IMG/VR virus record: IMGVR_UViG_3300037516_000511
Coordinates: 1-36,864 of that record
Length of the DNA: 36,864 nucleotides
DNA from: a virus
Reading direction: 5' to 3' (one strand)
A program made the translations under genes and the position numbers. The notes beneath the pieces are model-generated. The model saw nothing but the letters and a program-made list of their open reading frames with translations, was not told where the DNA came from and ran no database searches. How positions within the stretch are numbered: the stretch's first letter is position 1; each line of letters starts with the position of its first letter. Below are positions 28,711-36,749 of this stretch, piece by piece.

Positions 28711-28869
28711 ATGGCAAGGGGCAAGGCCAAGGCAAGGGGCAAGGCCAAGGCAAGGGGCAAGGCCAAGGCAAGGGGCAAGGCCAAGGCAAGGGGCAAGGCC
28801 AAGGCAAGGGGCAAGGCCAAGGCGCGGACTGATACAATTAAAGCGTTCGGATTGGGGCTGGTGCGGTGA
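28711..28869 (+). CDS. Candidate 52-residue basic repeat peptide (ARGKAK)6
   Basis: ATG at 28711 opens a frame through all six 18-bp repeats: M, six ARGKAK units, then ARTDTIKAFGLGLVR and TGA at 28867-28869. The peptide would be extremely basic, like a histone tail or protamine, and could bind DNA. Against it: it begins ten bases after a strong terminator, has no Shine-Dalgarno, and a repeat unit of 18 bases is free of stops in all frames on both strands. Treat as a candidate only. Confidence 0.3.
   Translation: MARGKAKARGKAKARGKAKARGKAKARGKAKARGKAKARTDTIKAFGLGLVR
28713..28820. repeat. Six perfect 18-bp tandem repeats
   Basis: GGCAAGGGGCAAGGCCAA is repeated six times without a mismatch (28713-28730, then every 18 bases to 28820). 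The + strand is nearly all purine and C-poor. Perfect identity suggests recent expansion or active maintenance. Read as protein it gives ARGKAK on the + strand or LPWPCP-type units on the - strand. Confidence 0.97.
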
Positions 28870-28906
28870 ATCGTAGCGGGAAAGTATTATTTCGCCCGTT
28901 TTTATC

Positions 28907-28969
28907 GCAAGCAGCTTGCATTAAGGAATCTTTTGGTTAGGGTGCTAGCAATTGCAAGTTCCCGGGGAC
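28907..28969. other. Candidate cos region
   Basis: GCAAG-CAG-CTTGC (28907-28919), TTGCAAG (28952-28958) and the 12-base near-palindrome GTTCCCGGGGAC (28958-28969) lie 100-165 bases upstream of terS. Lambda-type terminases cut at a dyad-symmetric cosN flanked by small-subunit sites upstream of the small terminase gene. Position and symmetry fit, but no overhang can be proven from sequence and headful packaging remains possible. Confidence 0.3.
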
Positions 28970-28988
28970 CGATAAGTCTGCGTTTCCA

Positions 28989-29005
28989 ATATTTGAGACC
29001 CCAAT
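28989..29005. promoter_or_regulatory. Diverged iteron-like site upstream of terS
   Basis: ATATTTGAGACCCCAAT resembles the reverse complement of the early iteron (GATATTGAGACCCAAT) with two single-base insertions. It lies 68 bases before the first late gene, so the same protein could act at both places. Confidence 0.4.
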
Positions 29006-29072
29006 GATATTATGAATCCGTTTATTATGCCCACTACAATTACTTCTCGTTGACCGACCGCGCAAAGAACCT

Positions 29073-29756
29073 ATGAACAACGCCAAAACCGCCCAAGTCT
29101 ACGGAGTATCAGTCCCAACCATTTCCCGATGGAACCGGGTTGGAGTTGAATCCGGCCAAGCTCCCCCATACGGAGATCCAGAGCATATGATCGCATGGTA
29201 TGAGGAGATGCTGGCTTTAGGGCATTTTGAGAAGGGCGTTCCGGCTACACTCCATGCCGCAGCCAATCGCGTTCGGGCCGCAATGCCGCGAGACCAAGAC
29301 GATCCCGATCAATCGACTGACGATATGCAGGTAATGCTGGCCCGCATCCAGTCCGGCGAGTCCACATTCGATTATGCTGACGGCGTGAAGATCGCGGAAC
29401 GGAACATCCAAGTGCTGGACTTCCTGCTGATCGACGCAATCAAGAAAAACAACATTACCAATATCGGACTCATCAGAAAGCAACTCAGTGAAGCCGGGGA
29501 CAGTTACCGCTCCTTAATGAAGGACCGGGGAAGAATCCAAGCGGATGCCGGTGAGACGCTTCCGAAGCATGAAGTTCGGGCCGCAATGCTGGAGATCCAT
29601 GGAAACATCGTCAAAAGGTTCCGGCAAGGGATCAAGGCTGCATTCCCGTCTATTGAGGAACACGGCAAGTCGCAAGAGGAGTGGAATTTGTTCTCTGAGA
29701 AACTTGTAGATTCCATTTGCGCTGGGCTAAACTCAACAGACTTCGCGGCAATGTAG
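29073..29756 (+). CDS. terS: Terminase small subunit
   Basis: A 227-residue protein. An N-terminal HTH (AKTAQVYGVSVPTISRWNRVG, residues 4-24) is followed by a linker and a helical domain (~85-165) and a C-terminal domain (EVRAAMLEIHGNIVKRFRQGIKAAFPSIEE). HTH plus helical oligomerisation region, two genes upstream of the large subunit, fits a Nu1-like packaging recognition protein. It would bind the packaging site in the preceding gap. Confidence 0.8.
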   Translation: MNNAKTAQVYGVSVPTISRWNRVGVESGQAPPYGDPEHMIAWYEEMLALGHFEKGVPATLHAAANRVRAAMPRDQDDPDQSTDDMQVMLARIQSGESTFDYADGVKIAERNIQVLDFLLIDAIKKNNITNIGLIRKQLSEAGDSYRSLMKDRGRIQADAGETLPKHEVRAAMLEIHGNIVKRFRQGIKAAFPSIEEHGKSQEEWNLFSEKLVDSICAGLNSTDFAAM

Positions 29757-29797
29757 AATCCATTTGCGAAGAAGTAAGCTAAAGGTTAAAATAAACA

Positions 29798-29828
29798 AGC
29801 CGCACGATGTATTCAGCAACGTGCGGCT
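29798..29828 (+). other. Stem-loop between terS and the homing endonuclease
   Basis: AGCCGCACG (29798-29806) pairs with CGTGCGGCT (29820-29828), loop 13 bases, no T tract. It could be brought in with the endonuclease gene, or reduce its expression within the packaging operon. Confidence 0.7.
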
Positions 29829-29856
29829 CTAATCCTCAAAACGAAAGTGACTCGAC

Positions 29857-30387
29857 ATGAAGACTGCAACGCGCATACTTCCAACTCAGGAGCAACTCAA
29901 GGCCATTTTAGACTACTCGCCAGACACTGGTATTTTCTACTGGAAAGACAGGGTAAGGAAGCGCAAAATAAAAGGGGGGCGGGAGGCTGGGACAACTAGA
30001 AAGGCTGGATACGTCCTGATTAATATCAACGGAATGCCAATGTTGGCACACAGAATCGCGTGGGTGATTACTTATGGAACTTGGCCGGAAATTATTATTG
30101 ACCATGTCAACGGAATTGCTGGAGATAACCGGATTTGCAATTTAAGGCTGGCAACACCAGAGCAAAACTCGCGCAACCAGAAGGTCAGGATAGACAATAC
30201 GTCCGGTCACAAAGGCGTCTACTGGCATCGAACCATGAAGCAATGGATGGCATACATTAATCACGGAGGAAAAATGAGGATTATTGGTTACTCCAAAGAC
30301 ATTAATGAAGCAGGAAGAATGAGGAGATCCGCTGAGATGAATGTGTTTAAGGAGTTTGCCCGCAAAATTGACCCGCAAACAATTTAA
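29857..30387 (+). CDS. HNH homing endonuclease with C-terminal AP2-like domain
   Basis: A 176-residue protein inserted between the two terminase genes. Nuclease residues: LAHRIAWVITYGTW (His65), IIDHVNGIAGDNRICNLRLATPEQN (Asp82, His83, Asn86, Asn91, Asn95). Residues ~113-160 (DNTSGHKGVYWHRTMKQWMAYINHGGKMRIIGYSKDINEAGR, shown in parts) form an AP2-like DNA-binding domain. Free-standing genes of this type spread by cutting near their own site; terminase genes are common targets. Its stop shares one base with the terL start. Confidence 0.92.
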   Translation: MKTATRILPTQEQLKAILDYSPDTGIFYWKDRVRKRKIKGGREAGTTRKAGYVLININGMPMLAHRIAWVITYGTWPEIIIDHVNGIAGDNRICNLRLATPEQNSRNQKVRIDNTSGHKGVYWHRTMKQWMAYINHGGKMRIIGYSKDINEAGRMRRSAEMNVFKEFARKIDPQTI

Positions 30388-32321
30388 TGTGCGCCAAAGA
30401 TTTCCTAATCGACTGCCTCCGCGCACCATACAGCCCGCGAGAAACCAGACCAATCGCAACTTGGGCGCGTGAAAACATCGTCATTGATGCCGGAGAAAAC
30501 CGACTGATGGCGGGGACTCCATACGACATCAAGCTAACCCCCTACAACGAGACGGTTTTTGATTTCTTGCAATGCCCATGGACCCGTGAACTAATCATTG
30601 CCAAGTCATCGCAGATTGGACTGACGCTTGCGGTGTATGTTGGAATGGCATGGTTGATTAAGCACCGGCCCGGTCCCATGCTGTATTGCGCCCGCGATAT
30701 TCAGGCGGTGCGTGAACTCGGCAAAAGGCGACTGGTGCCGGTGCTGCGGCAGATCGATAAAACGACGGAAGGGGAACTGGATGAGCGAGATCAAACCTGT
30801 GTGACCAAGTCGGTAAACGGCGTAATCTTGCGGCTTGTAGGGGCGCAGTCCGCAGCAGGGATGGTTTCTTGGCCTGCCAGTTATGTGTTTGGTGATGAAT
30901 TTGAAACTCATCCAGTTTTGCCGGAAGGCACTACTGGCGACCTGATGAGGGCGCGGTGTAAGGGGGACCCGGAAAGCAAGGTTCTCTACTTTTCGAAGCT
31001 TCAGGACGAACCGAAATACGAGACAGACAAGATCACTAAGAAGCCAAAGATCACGACAGCAGACGGCACCCGGTGTTGCGATGAATACTACAGCGGGACG
31101 CAAGAGAAGTATCACGTTCCCTGTCCGCATTGTGACTACAGGCAAGAGTTGGTTTGGGATCAGATGAAACTAGATCCGTCTGCGATTGTATCGGAGCCGG
31201 GCAAGCTCCCGCTGGAATATGATTCCCATAAAGTGCTGGAATCCACCTACTACGAATGCAAAGCCTGCAAGGGCCGCATAGTGGACAAGCACAAGCACAA
31301 GATGGTGCCGCAAGGGGAATGGATTCCGACGCCAACAGAACAACGGAAAGGACCATACAAGACCGCTTACCCGTATCGCCGATCTGTTCACATCTCAGAC
31401 TTGTATTGCTTCCTGTTCTCCTCAGTCAAATGGGGCAATTTGATGCTGAAATGGATTGAAGCGCAGGGAGACGACGAGAAACTAGGCGCATTCTACAACG
31501 ACCACCTTGGACTGCCCCGGCCAGAACGTAAATCAGCAGGCCGCGTAGAGCTTGCCGCTATCGACCGTCTCATATCAGATTACCCCCGGCTGCAATGCTA
31601 CGATGAGGGCCGGAGATGGCAAGGCGCACAAGTCCCGCTCACGTTCGATCCGCTCTTTATTGGCATCACCATCGACAAGCAAGACGGTTACTTAAAATAT
31701 GTAATCAGTGCTTTCATGGCGAATGGTGAGCCACACATTCTGGATTACGGGGTGCTGGCAAACGAGGACGACATCACATTCCTGCTCCAGAATTTCATCG
31801 TTAAGTCAAAATCGGGCGATGATTATCGGATCTACTGCGGACTATTCGACTCTGGTTTCCGCCGGTCGAAGGTCATCGAATACTGCTGGGAGATTCGCGG
31901 ACTGATCCCTTACTTCGCCCCAGCCCGTGGAGTTCAGCGGGTGCAGTCGAGGGCATCGATCTGGGTAACGGAGGATAAGAGTATTCCGAACGCGGCAGTC
32001 AGCATCGTAAACTTTGACTCTCAAGCTTGGGAAGATGACCTTTACCGGCGCAGAATCATTGAGTTTGATCCGAAGAAGCCTAAGAGGCGTTATCCTCGGA
32101 TTCATTTACCTCTGGACGTTTGTGATGATTTTAAGTCTGAGTTATCTAATGCGCATCAGGTCGAGGAGACCATGAAAGGGCGGCAACTTGGGACATGGAT
32201 CTGGACTAAGGCAAAGCATCATGAGCCGAACGATTACGGGGATTGTGTAAAAATGGCTTTACTTTTGTGGGTTCTGCACGCTCCAGATGATGCGCCGGAA
32301 GAGGTGCCCGCAGAGGATTGA
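30387..32321 (+). CDS. terL: Terminase large subunit, GpA-like
   Basis: A 644-residue packaging ATPase/nuclease of lambda gpA length. Walker A-like AKSSQIGLT (72-80), Walker B YVFGDEFE (166-173, Asp170/Glu171), a Cys4 knuckle (CPHC 246-249, CKAC 291-294), nuclease IGITIDKQDG (425-434, Asp430) and GLFDSGF (485-491, Asp488), and HHEPNDYGDCVKMALLLW near the C-terminus. It pumps DNA through the portal and cuts concatemers. The ATG overlaps the preceding stop (TAATG). Confidence 0.95.
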   Translation: MCAKDFLIDCLRAPYSPRETRPIATWARENIVIDAGENRLMAGTPYDIKLTPYNETVFDFLQCPWTRELIIAKSSQIGLTLAVYVGMAWLIKHRPGPMLYCARDIQAVRELGKRRLVPVLRQIDKTTEGELDERDQTCVTKSVNGVILRLVGAQSAAGMVSWPASYVFGDEFETHPVLPEGTTGDLMRARCKGDPESKVLYFSKLQDEPKYETDKITKKPKITTADGTRCCDEYYSGTQEKYHVPCPHCDYRQELVWDQMKLDPSAIVSEPGKLPLEYDSHKVLESTYYECKACKGRIVDKHKHKMVPQGEWIPTPTEQRKGPYKTAYPYRRSVHISDLYCFLFSSVKWGNLMLKWIEAQGDDEKLGAFYNDHLGLPRPERKSAGRVELAAIDRLISDYPRLQCYDEGRRWQGAQVPLTFDPLFIGITIDKQDGYLKYVISAFMANGEPHILDYGVLANEDDITFLLQNFIVKSKSGDDYRIYCGLFDSGFRRSKVIEYCWEIRGLIPYFAPARGVQRVQSRASIWVTEDKSIPNAAVSIVNFDSQAWEDDLYRRRIIEFDPKKPKRRYPRIHLPLDVCDDFKSELSNAHQVEETMKGRQLGTWIWTKAKHHEPNDYGDCVKMALLLWVLHAPDDAPEEVPAED

Positions 32322-32336
32322 CTGCACTCATAAGTG

Positions 32337-32648
32337 ATGCGAGAAAGTATCATTCCAGCAATCGTTGCGTCATTTTCGCGGCGTCACACACTCGCGGAAC
32401 TAGATACCGCCATTGCCCAGCTTGCAGAGGCTTTCCTGACCTCGCAATACTCCAATATTTCCGTCCTTGGAATGTCTACCGGGCAGAATGGCGACCGGGC
32501 AGATACAATCCTCCAGACGCTTGAAGCCGCCCGCCAAATGAAGATTGAGTCAGATCCAACCACGGGAGAAACCGCCGCAAACATTGCATTGGATGCAAGG
32601 ACTCCACTCGGTGTCGCCTTCGACTTTTCCTACCGCCAAATCGAATAA
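32337..32648 (+). CDS. Small protein between terL and portal (gpW-like position)
   Basis: A 103-residue protein from the ATG at 32337 (a GTG at 32334 adjoins it). It is helical at the N-terminus (TLAELDTAIAQLAEAFLTS) with a strand-rich end (LDARTPLGVAFDFSYRQIE). In lambda the small head-tail joining protein W sits between terminase and portal; the assignment is by position and size only. Confidence 0.68.
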   Translation: MRESIIPAIVASFSRRHTLAELDTAIAQLAEAFLTSQYSNISVLGMSTGQNGDRADTILQTLEAARQMKIESDPTTGETAANIALDARTPLGVAFDFSYRQIE

Positions 32649-32651
32649 AGT

Positions 32652-34178
32652 ATGTCCAAGCGCAAACGCCCCAAGTCACTCCCGTCCCAATCCGGCGGCA
32701 TCGATGCGCCAATGTCCTACGGCTACGGAAGCGGAGGAAGTTCCGGCTCCGGCTACACGGCTGCGGACCAATCAACAGGTAGGGGCTATTGCTACTTTCC
32801 TAACGTAGACAGCAAGACCAACATTTCTCAATACGTCCGCACTGAAGTGGCGCGTAAAGCAAGATGGCTTGAGGCAAACGTCGGTCTCGCCCGTCATTTC
32901 GCCAACACCCTGCCGCGCATGGCGGGACCGCTTATCCCGCAACCAGCCACATCGGACACAGAGTGGAACAAGATCGCCCTAGAGTATTTTAACCGCACCC
33001 AAGGTAGCCGACTCGTCCACGATCAAGGCGGAATGGAGAACTTCAGCACCCGGCAGAAGACCATCCTTAAACGCGGCCTAGTCGATGGTGATTGCTTCAT
33101 CGGACTGACCACCACCACAACCGGAACGGCCCGGACGGTATTCTACGAAGCTCCGCAAGTCGGAAGCGGAACCAAGCAACTTGCTCAGGACGGATGGTTT
33201 GACGGAGTCCAGACCGACCGATACGGAAAAAAGCAAGCCTACAGCATCCTTGAGCCGGGTAACTACAGCCGGGAAGCGCAGGTCATCCGCGCCGACAAGA
33301 TTCTGCATTGTGGAAGGTTTGAATCCCCTCAGTCCCCTCGCGGCCTGACCGGATTTATCCACGCCATCAACAATATGCTGGATCTGCGGGAGATCGATAA
33401 CGATACGAAGCGAGGCATCAAGGCCGGGAACATCGTTGGCTTCTACGTGACCAATCAGATTCTGAACAACATCGATGCCGCCCCTGCTGCTGGGAAATAC
33501 AACACGAAGCCAGACTATCGAGCCATCAACACCGCGACCGTAGCGGACCCCAAGCCAATCAAGTTTGAGGCACTTACGGAGGGAGGGGGCGCAATGCTCA
33601 CGCTCAATCAAGGGCAGGATCTTAAGACGGTCAATGATTCCCGTCCGCACCAGAACCAGATGGACTTTAAGTCCTATCTTGTTCACGATATTGCCGCCGG
33701 GTTCTCCATGCCGGTGGAATCGATGTGGTCGATCAGCGGGATCTCTGGTCCTGCCGTCCGGTTTATCATGAGAATGGCAGAGAAGACCCTTAAAGAAATG
33801 CGGTCCAATTTGATTGAGCAGTTCTGCCAACCTTACTGGGTTTATGCCATTGCCCTCGCGCAGAAATCCGGCGCAATCCCATACTGCAAAGATATCAACT
33901 GGTGGAAATGCTCATGGATCGCCCCAAGCGCCCTGACCATTGATGCCGGTCGGGATTCTCTCTCCGGCATGAAGGAACTGCGCGAAGGCGGCACAACTTA
34001 TCAAGACTGGTATGGCGAGGACGGGGACGACTGGCGCAAGCAGTTTGAGCAAAGAGGTCTTGAATTGGCTTACGGACAAGAAATTGAAGCCCGTCTTGGA
34101 CTTCGTGAGGGGTCATTCTTCGGCAAGGAAGACAAGATCCCACAGCCCATTCCGGGTAAGGTAGAAACCCTGGCCTGA
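32652..34178 (+). CDS. Portal protein, lambda family
   Basis: A 508-residue protein. After a flexible Ser/Gly-rich N-terminus it shows VRTEVARKARWLEANVGLARHFANTLPRMAGP, LKRGLVDGDCFIGL, ADKILHCGRFESPQSPRGLTGFIHAINNMLDLREIDNDTKRGIKAGNIVGF (given here in order, not contiguous in one motif) and the C-terminal clip and wing helices. These are typical of lambda gpB-like portals, which form the dodecameric DNA channel. It ends in the AAACCCTGGCC motif, whose TGA is the stop codon. Confidence 0.92.
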   Translation: MSKRKRPKSLPSQSGGIDAPMSYGYGSGGSSGSGYTAADQSTGRGYCYFPNVDSKTNISQYVRTEVARKARWLEANVGLARHFANTLPRMAGPLIPQPATSDTEWNKIALEYFNRTQGSRLVHDQGGMENFSTRQKTILKRGLVDGDCFIGLTTTTTGTARTVFYEAPQVGSGTKQLAQDGWFDGVQTDRYGKKQAYSILEPGNYSREAQVIRADKILHCGRFESPQSPRGLTGFIHAINNMLDLREIDNDTKRGIKAGNIVGFYVTNQILNNIDAAPAAGKYNTKPDYRAINTATVADPKPIKFEALTEGGGAMLTLNQGQDLKTVNDSRPHQNQMDFKSYLVHDIAAGFSMPVESMWSISGISGPAVRFIMRMAEKTLKEMRSNLIEQFCQPYWVYAIALAQKSGAIPYCKDINWWKCSWIAPSALTIDAGRDSLSGMKELREGGTTYQDWYGEDGDDWRKQFEQRGLELAYGQEIEARLGLREGSFFGKEDKIPQPIPGKVETLA

Positions 34179-34188
34179 ACCCTGGCCC
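34165..34188 (+). repeat. Second AAACCCTGGCC motif pair
   Basis: AAACCCTGGCC at 34165-34175 encodes the last residues of the portal and is followed by TGA; GAACCCTGGCCC follows at 34177-34188. The same pair in swapped order lies at 479-501. Confidence 0.6.
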
Positions 34189-34211
34189 GCCCCTAAAACA
34201 TTCTGTAAAAT

Positions 34212-35078
34212 ATGATTCTTTCCTCCGCAATTCACGCACGCGCACCTTGGGCAATCATGCCGGATATGCTTACGGAGTCGCTGGCCGCACTATCTGCCGC
34301 CCGTCCTCCCAAGCGCCCGATTTATAAGAGCAATGATGACGGCGAATACGATATGTCGGAGGATTGGAGTCTTGCTGACCGGCATAATTCCGCCCGCCTG
34401 ATGATCCAGCAGGTTGGAGGCACGACCGCAGTGCTTCAGATCCGGGGCATGATCGTAAAAGACTGCCCATTCTATTACTGGATGTGCGGATATGCCACTC
34501 CCCTGATCCTATTGGATGCCGCTCTGGATATGGTTGCTGAAGGAGGGTTCACTTCCCTTATTCTGGATTTCAATTCCCCCGGCGGTTCCGTCCTCGGCCT
34601 GCAAGAGACCGCTTCCCGAATTAAGGCACTCCAAACGCAAGGGGTCCATACGACTGCCTACGCATCAATCATGTGCGCCAGTGCTGCCTATTATATAGCG
34701 TCGGCCTGCCAAGAGATCTTTGCCTCCCCTTCCGCCATCGTTGGCAGCATCGGGACTTACTCGGTTTTCATGGACTGGTCGAAGGCGGCTGAGATGTCCG
34801 GGTTGAGCTACCGGGTATTTGTTGCCCGTGATGCCCCGCTCAAAGCCGCCGGAGCAGACGGAACACTGACCCAAGCCCAAGCCGACGATATGCAACGTCA
34901 CGTGGATGAAGCGGATTCCCTGTTCCAAGCGCAATTAAAAGGATCAAGGAAAAAGCTCAATCTGGAACAAGCATCAACCGGCGCTTGGTGGAATGCCAGT
35001 TCTGCTCCTCGCGGAATGGTTGATGACGCCAGCCTTTTCCATAGTCTGGATGATCTTTTGGCGGTTCTTGCTGCTTGA
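34212..35078 (+). CDS. S49-family head maturation protease (gpC-like)
   Basis: A 288-residue SppA-like serine protease. LILDFNSPGGSVLG (118-129) forms the oxyanion loop; MCASAAYYIAS (154-164) carries the nucleophile Ser157; GSIGTYSVFMDWSKA follows; APLKAAGADG (209-217) supplies the general base Lys211. In lambda-like phages this enzyme cleaves scaffold and portal during prohead maturation, and a scaffold is encoded next to or inside its C-terminus, as here. Confidence 0.92.
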   Translation: MILSSAIHARAPWAIMPDMLTESLAALSAARPPKRPIYKSNDDGEYDMSEDWSLADRHNSARLMIQQVGGTTAVLQIRGMIVKDCPFYYWMCGYATPLILLDAALDMVAEGGFTSLILDFNSPGGSVLGLQETASRIKALQTQGVHTTAYASIMCASAAYYIASACQEIFASPSAIVGSIGTYSVFMDWSKAAEMSGLSYRVFVARDAPLKAAGADGTLTQAQADDMQRHVDEADSLFQAQLKGSRKKLNLEQASTGAWWNASSAPRGMVDDASLFHSLDDLLAVLAA

Positions 35079-35094
35079 CAGTAAGGCAAAGGGC

Positions 35095-35583
35095 ATGGCA
35101 ACCGCCCAAGAAACCCCTGTTCCCGCCCCATCCGCTGGCCTTGTTGCCCGGATTGCCGCCCATCTCGGTCTGACCGCGCCCGTTGAAGCCGCGCCGGTCG
35201 ATGCGTCTGCTGAACTCGCGGATCTCCAGTCCAAGTTCGATTCCCTTCAAGCTGGATTTGATGCTGCTACTCTTAATGCGTTGGATCTCGGCAACAAGGT
35301 AACCGCTCTGACCGGAGAACTGGAAGCCGCCAACGCAACCCTCGCCGCCATCGAGGCATTGGTTCCGAACTGCACTACTTCCGATCCAGCCGCCGCCATT
35401 CAAGCCGCAGTCGTCCGTCAGTCGGTCGAGACTGTTGCCGCCAGCGGATTCAAAGTTGATGAAGCCCCCGCCGTCGATGCAACCGCCGCAGATAACAAAA
35501 GCCTTTCCCGCGCAGATTTCGCTAAACTCACCCCGCAACAACAATCCGATTTCTCAAAGTTGGGCGGAAAGCTGACCGAATAA
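35095..35583 (+). CDS. Scaffold-like protein
   Basis: A 162-residue protein between protease and capsid. It is Ala-rich with a coiled coil (residues ~38-95, AELADLQSKFDSLQAGFDAATLNALDLGNKVTALTGELEAANATLAAIEAL) and a conserved-looking end (LSRADFAKLTPQQQSDFSKLGGKLTE) that would bind the coat protein. The ATG at 35095 is preferred; an in-frame ATG at 34993 lies inside the protease gene in another frame and would add 34 hydrophobic residues, an overlap reminiscent of lambda C/Nu3. Confidence 0.8.
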   Translation: MATAQETPVPAPSAGLVARIAAHLGLTAPVEAAPVDASAELADLQSKFDSLQAGFDAATLNALDLGNKVTALTGELEAANATLAAIEALVPNCTTSDPAAAIQAAVVRQSVETVAASGFKVDEAPAVDATAADNKSLSRADFAKLTPQQQSDFSKLGGKLTE

Positions 35584-35603
35584 ACCCTCTCACATAAAAA
35601 ATT

Positions 35604-36749
35604 ATGGCTAACTCGCTTACCAATCTGATCCCAATCGCTTATCGCGCTTTGGATGTCGTCTCCCGTGAACTGACCGGATTGATTTCCGCCGTCAACGTGG
35701 ATGCTGCCGCTGATACCATTGCCCAGGGCCAGACGATCTATTCGCCTGTTGTTCCTTCCGGCAACGCCATCGGAAACATCGCTCCGGCAATGACCGTGAC
35801 CGCCGCGACCGACATCACCTACGGGACCAAATCCCTTGTGGTTGATAACTTCAAGGTCTCCGGTTTCAATTGGACTGGTGAAGAAGAGTTCGGCATCAAC
35901 TCCGGCGTTCGCATGGAAAACCTGATGCGCGACCAACTCGCCCAGGAGTTCCGCAAGCACATCAATGCCATGGAATTGGCCCTCTGCACTGCTGCTAAAA
36001 ACGGTGCTTCCCGCGCCATCGGAACCACTGCCGGAACCGCCCCTATCCTCGCCGACATTGCCGGTGCCAAGAAGATCCTCGACGACAACGGTGCGCCAAT
36101 GTCCGACCGTTCCGTGATCCTTGATACCACTGCTGGTGTTGCTTTCCGGGGTATCTCCAACCTGTTCAAAGTAAATGAAGCCGGTGAGTCCGGTCTGCTC
36201 CGCAATGGCGTTCTCGGTAGCCTCTACGGGTTTGATGTCCGCGAGTCTGCTGGCATCCAGCCCGTCACCAAAGGCGGCATGACCGGCGCTTTGATCAACA
36301 ACGGAAACATTGCGGTCGGATCTACCGTCCTGACCTACGATGGCGGAACCGTCAACACCACTGGTTTTGCTGCCGGAGACATTATCACGATTGGAACTGA
36401 CGCCAACAAATATGTGGTTGAAGTCGGCTCCACCTCCACCACCGGAACCATCACGATTGCCGCTCCCGGTTTGCGAGTGGCTACCGCTAATGATACCGCA
36501 ATCACGGTCTTTGGAACCAGCACCCGCAACATTGCCTTGAGCCGGAACGCGATTACCCTCGCCACCCGTCTGCCTAAGTTCCAAGCCAACGACATGGCCG
36601 CAGACCGCATGGTCATCACTGACCCGAACACCGGCATCAGCTTTGAGCTTTGTATGTGGCCTGGTCAACGCATGGTGAAATACGAAGTCGCCATTGCTTA
36701 CGGGATGACGGTTATCAAGCCGGAACATCTTGCGGTCATCATCGGCTAA
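35604..36749 (+). CDS. Major capsid protein with insertion domain (P22-coat-like)
   Basis: A 381-residue coat protein. The N-terminal part (LTGLISAVNVDAAADTIAQGQTIYSPVVP, IAPAMTVTAATDITYGTKSLVVDNFKVSGFNWTGEE) and the spine-helix region (MRDQLAQEFRKHINAMELALC) fit HK97-fold, P22-coat-like proteins. An insertion domain occupies ~242-305 (GGTVNTTGFAAGDIITIGTDANKYVVEV ... TITIAAPGLRVATANDTAITVFG). The C-terminus (PGQRMVKYEVAIAYGMTVIKPEHLAVIIG) completes the P domain. The leader is CATAAAAAATT with no Shine-Dalgarno despite the need for high expression. Confidence 0.92.
   Translation: MANSLTNLIPIAYRALDVVSRELTGLISAVNVDAAADTIAQGQTIYSPVVPSGNAIGNIAPAMTVTAATDITYGTKSLVVDNFKVSGFNWTGEEEFGINSGVRMENLMRDQLAQEFRKHINAMELALCTAAKNGASRAIGTTAGTAPILADIAGAKKILDDNGAPMSDRSVILDTTAGVAFRGISNLFKVNEAGESGLLRNGVLGSLYGFDVRESAGIQPVTKGGMTGALINNGNIAVGSTVLTYDGGTVNTTGFAAGDIITIGTDANKYVVEVGSTSTTGTITIAAPGLRVATANDTAITVFGTSTRNIALSRNAITLATRLPKFQANDMAADRMVITDPNTGISFELCMWPGQRMVKYEVAIAYGMTVIKPEHLAVIIG

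Larger units (their letters stand above)
28654..29072. other. Intergenic region before the packaging genes: repeats, dyads, candidate cos
   Basis: These 419 bases hold the terminator, six perfect 18-bp repeats (28713-28820), a dyad GCAAG-CAG-CTTGC (28907-28919), a near-palindrome GTTCCCGGGGAC (28958-28969) and an iteron-like site (28989-29005). A late promoter must lie here or upstream: TATTAT at about 29008-29013 is a possible -10, without a good -35. Apart from the repeat ORF at 28711 I see no gene. Confidence 0.65.

Noticed and set aside
28713-28820. CRISPR array
   Set aside because: The units are contiguous 18-bp tandem repeats without spacers.
28619-28837. - strand ORF with LPWPCP repeats
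   Set aside because: A product of the 18-bp repeat having no stops in any frame; it would overlap the terminator and the XRE gene end on the opposite strand.
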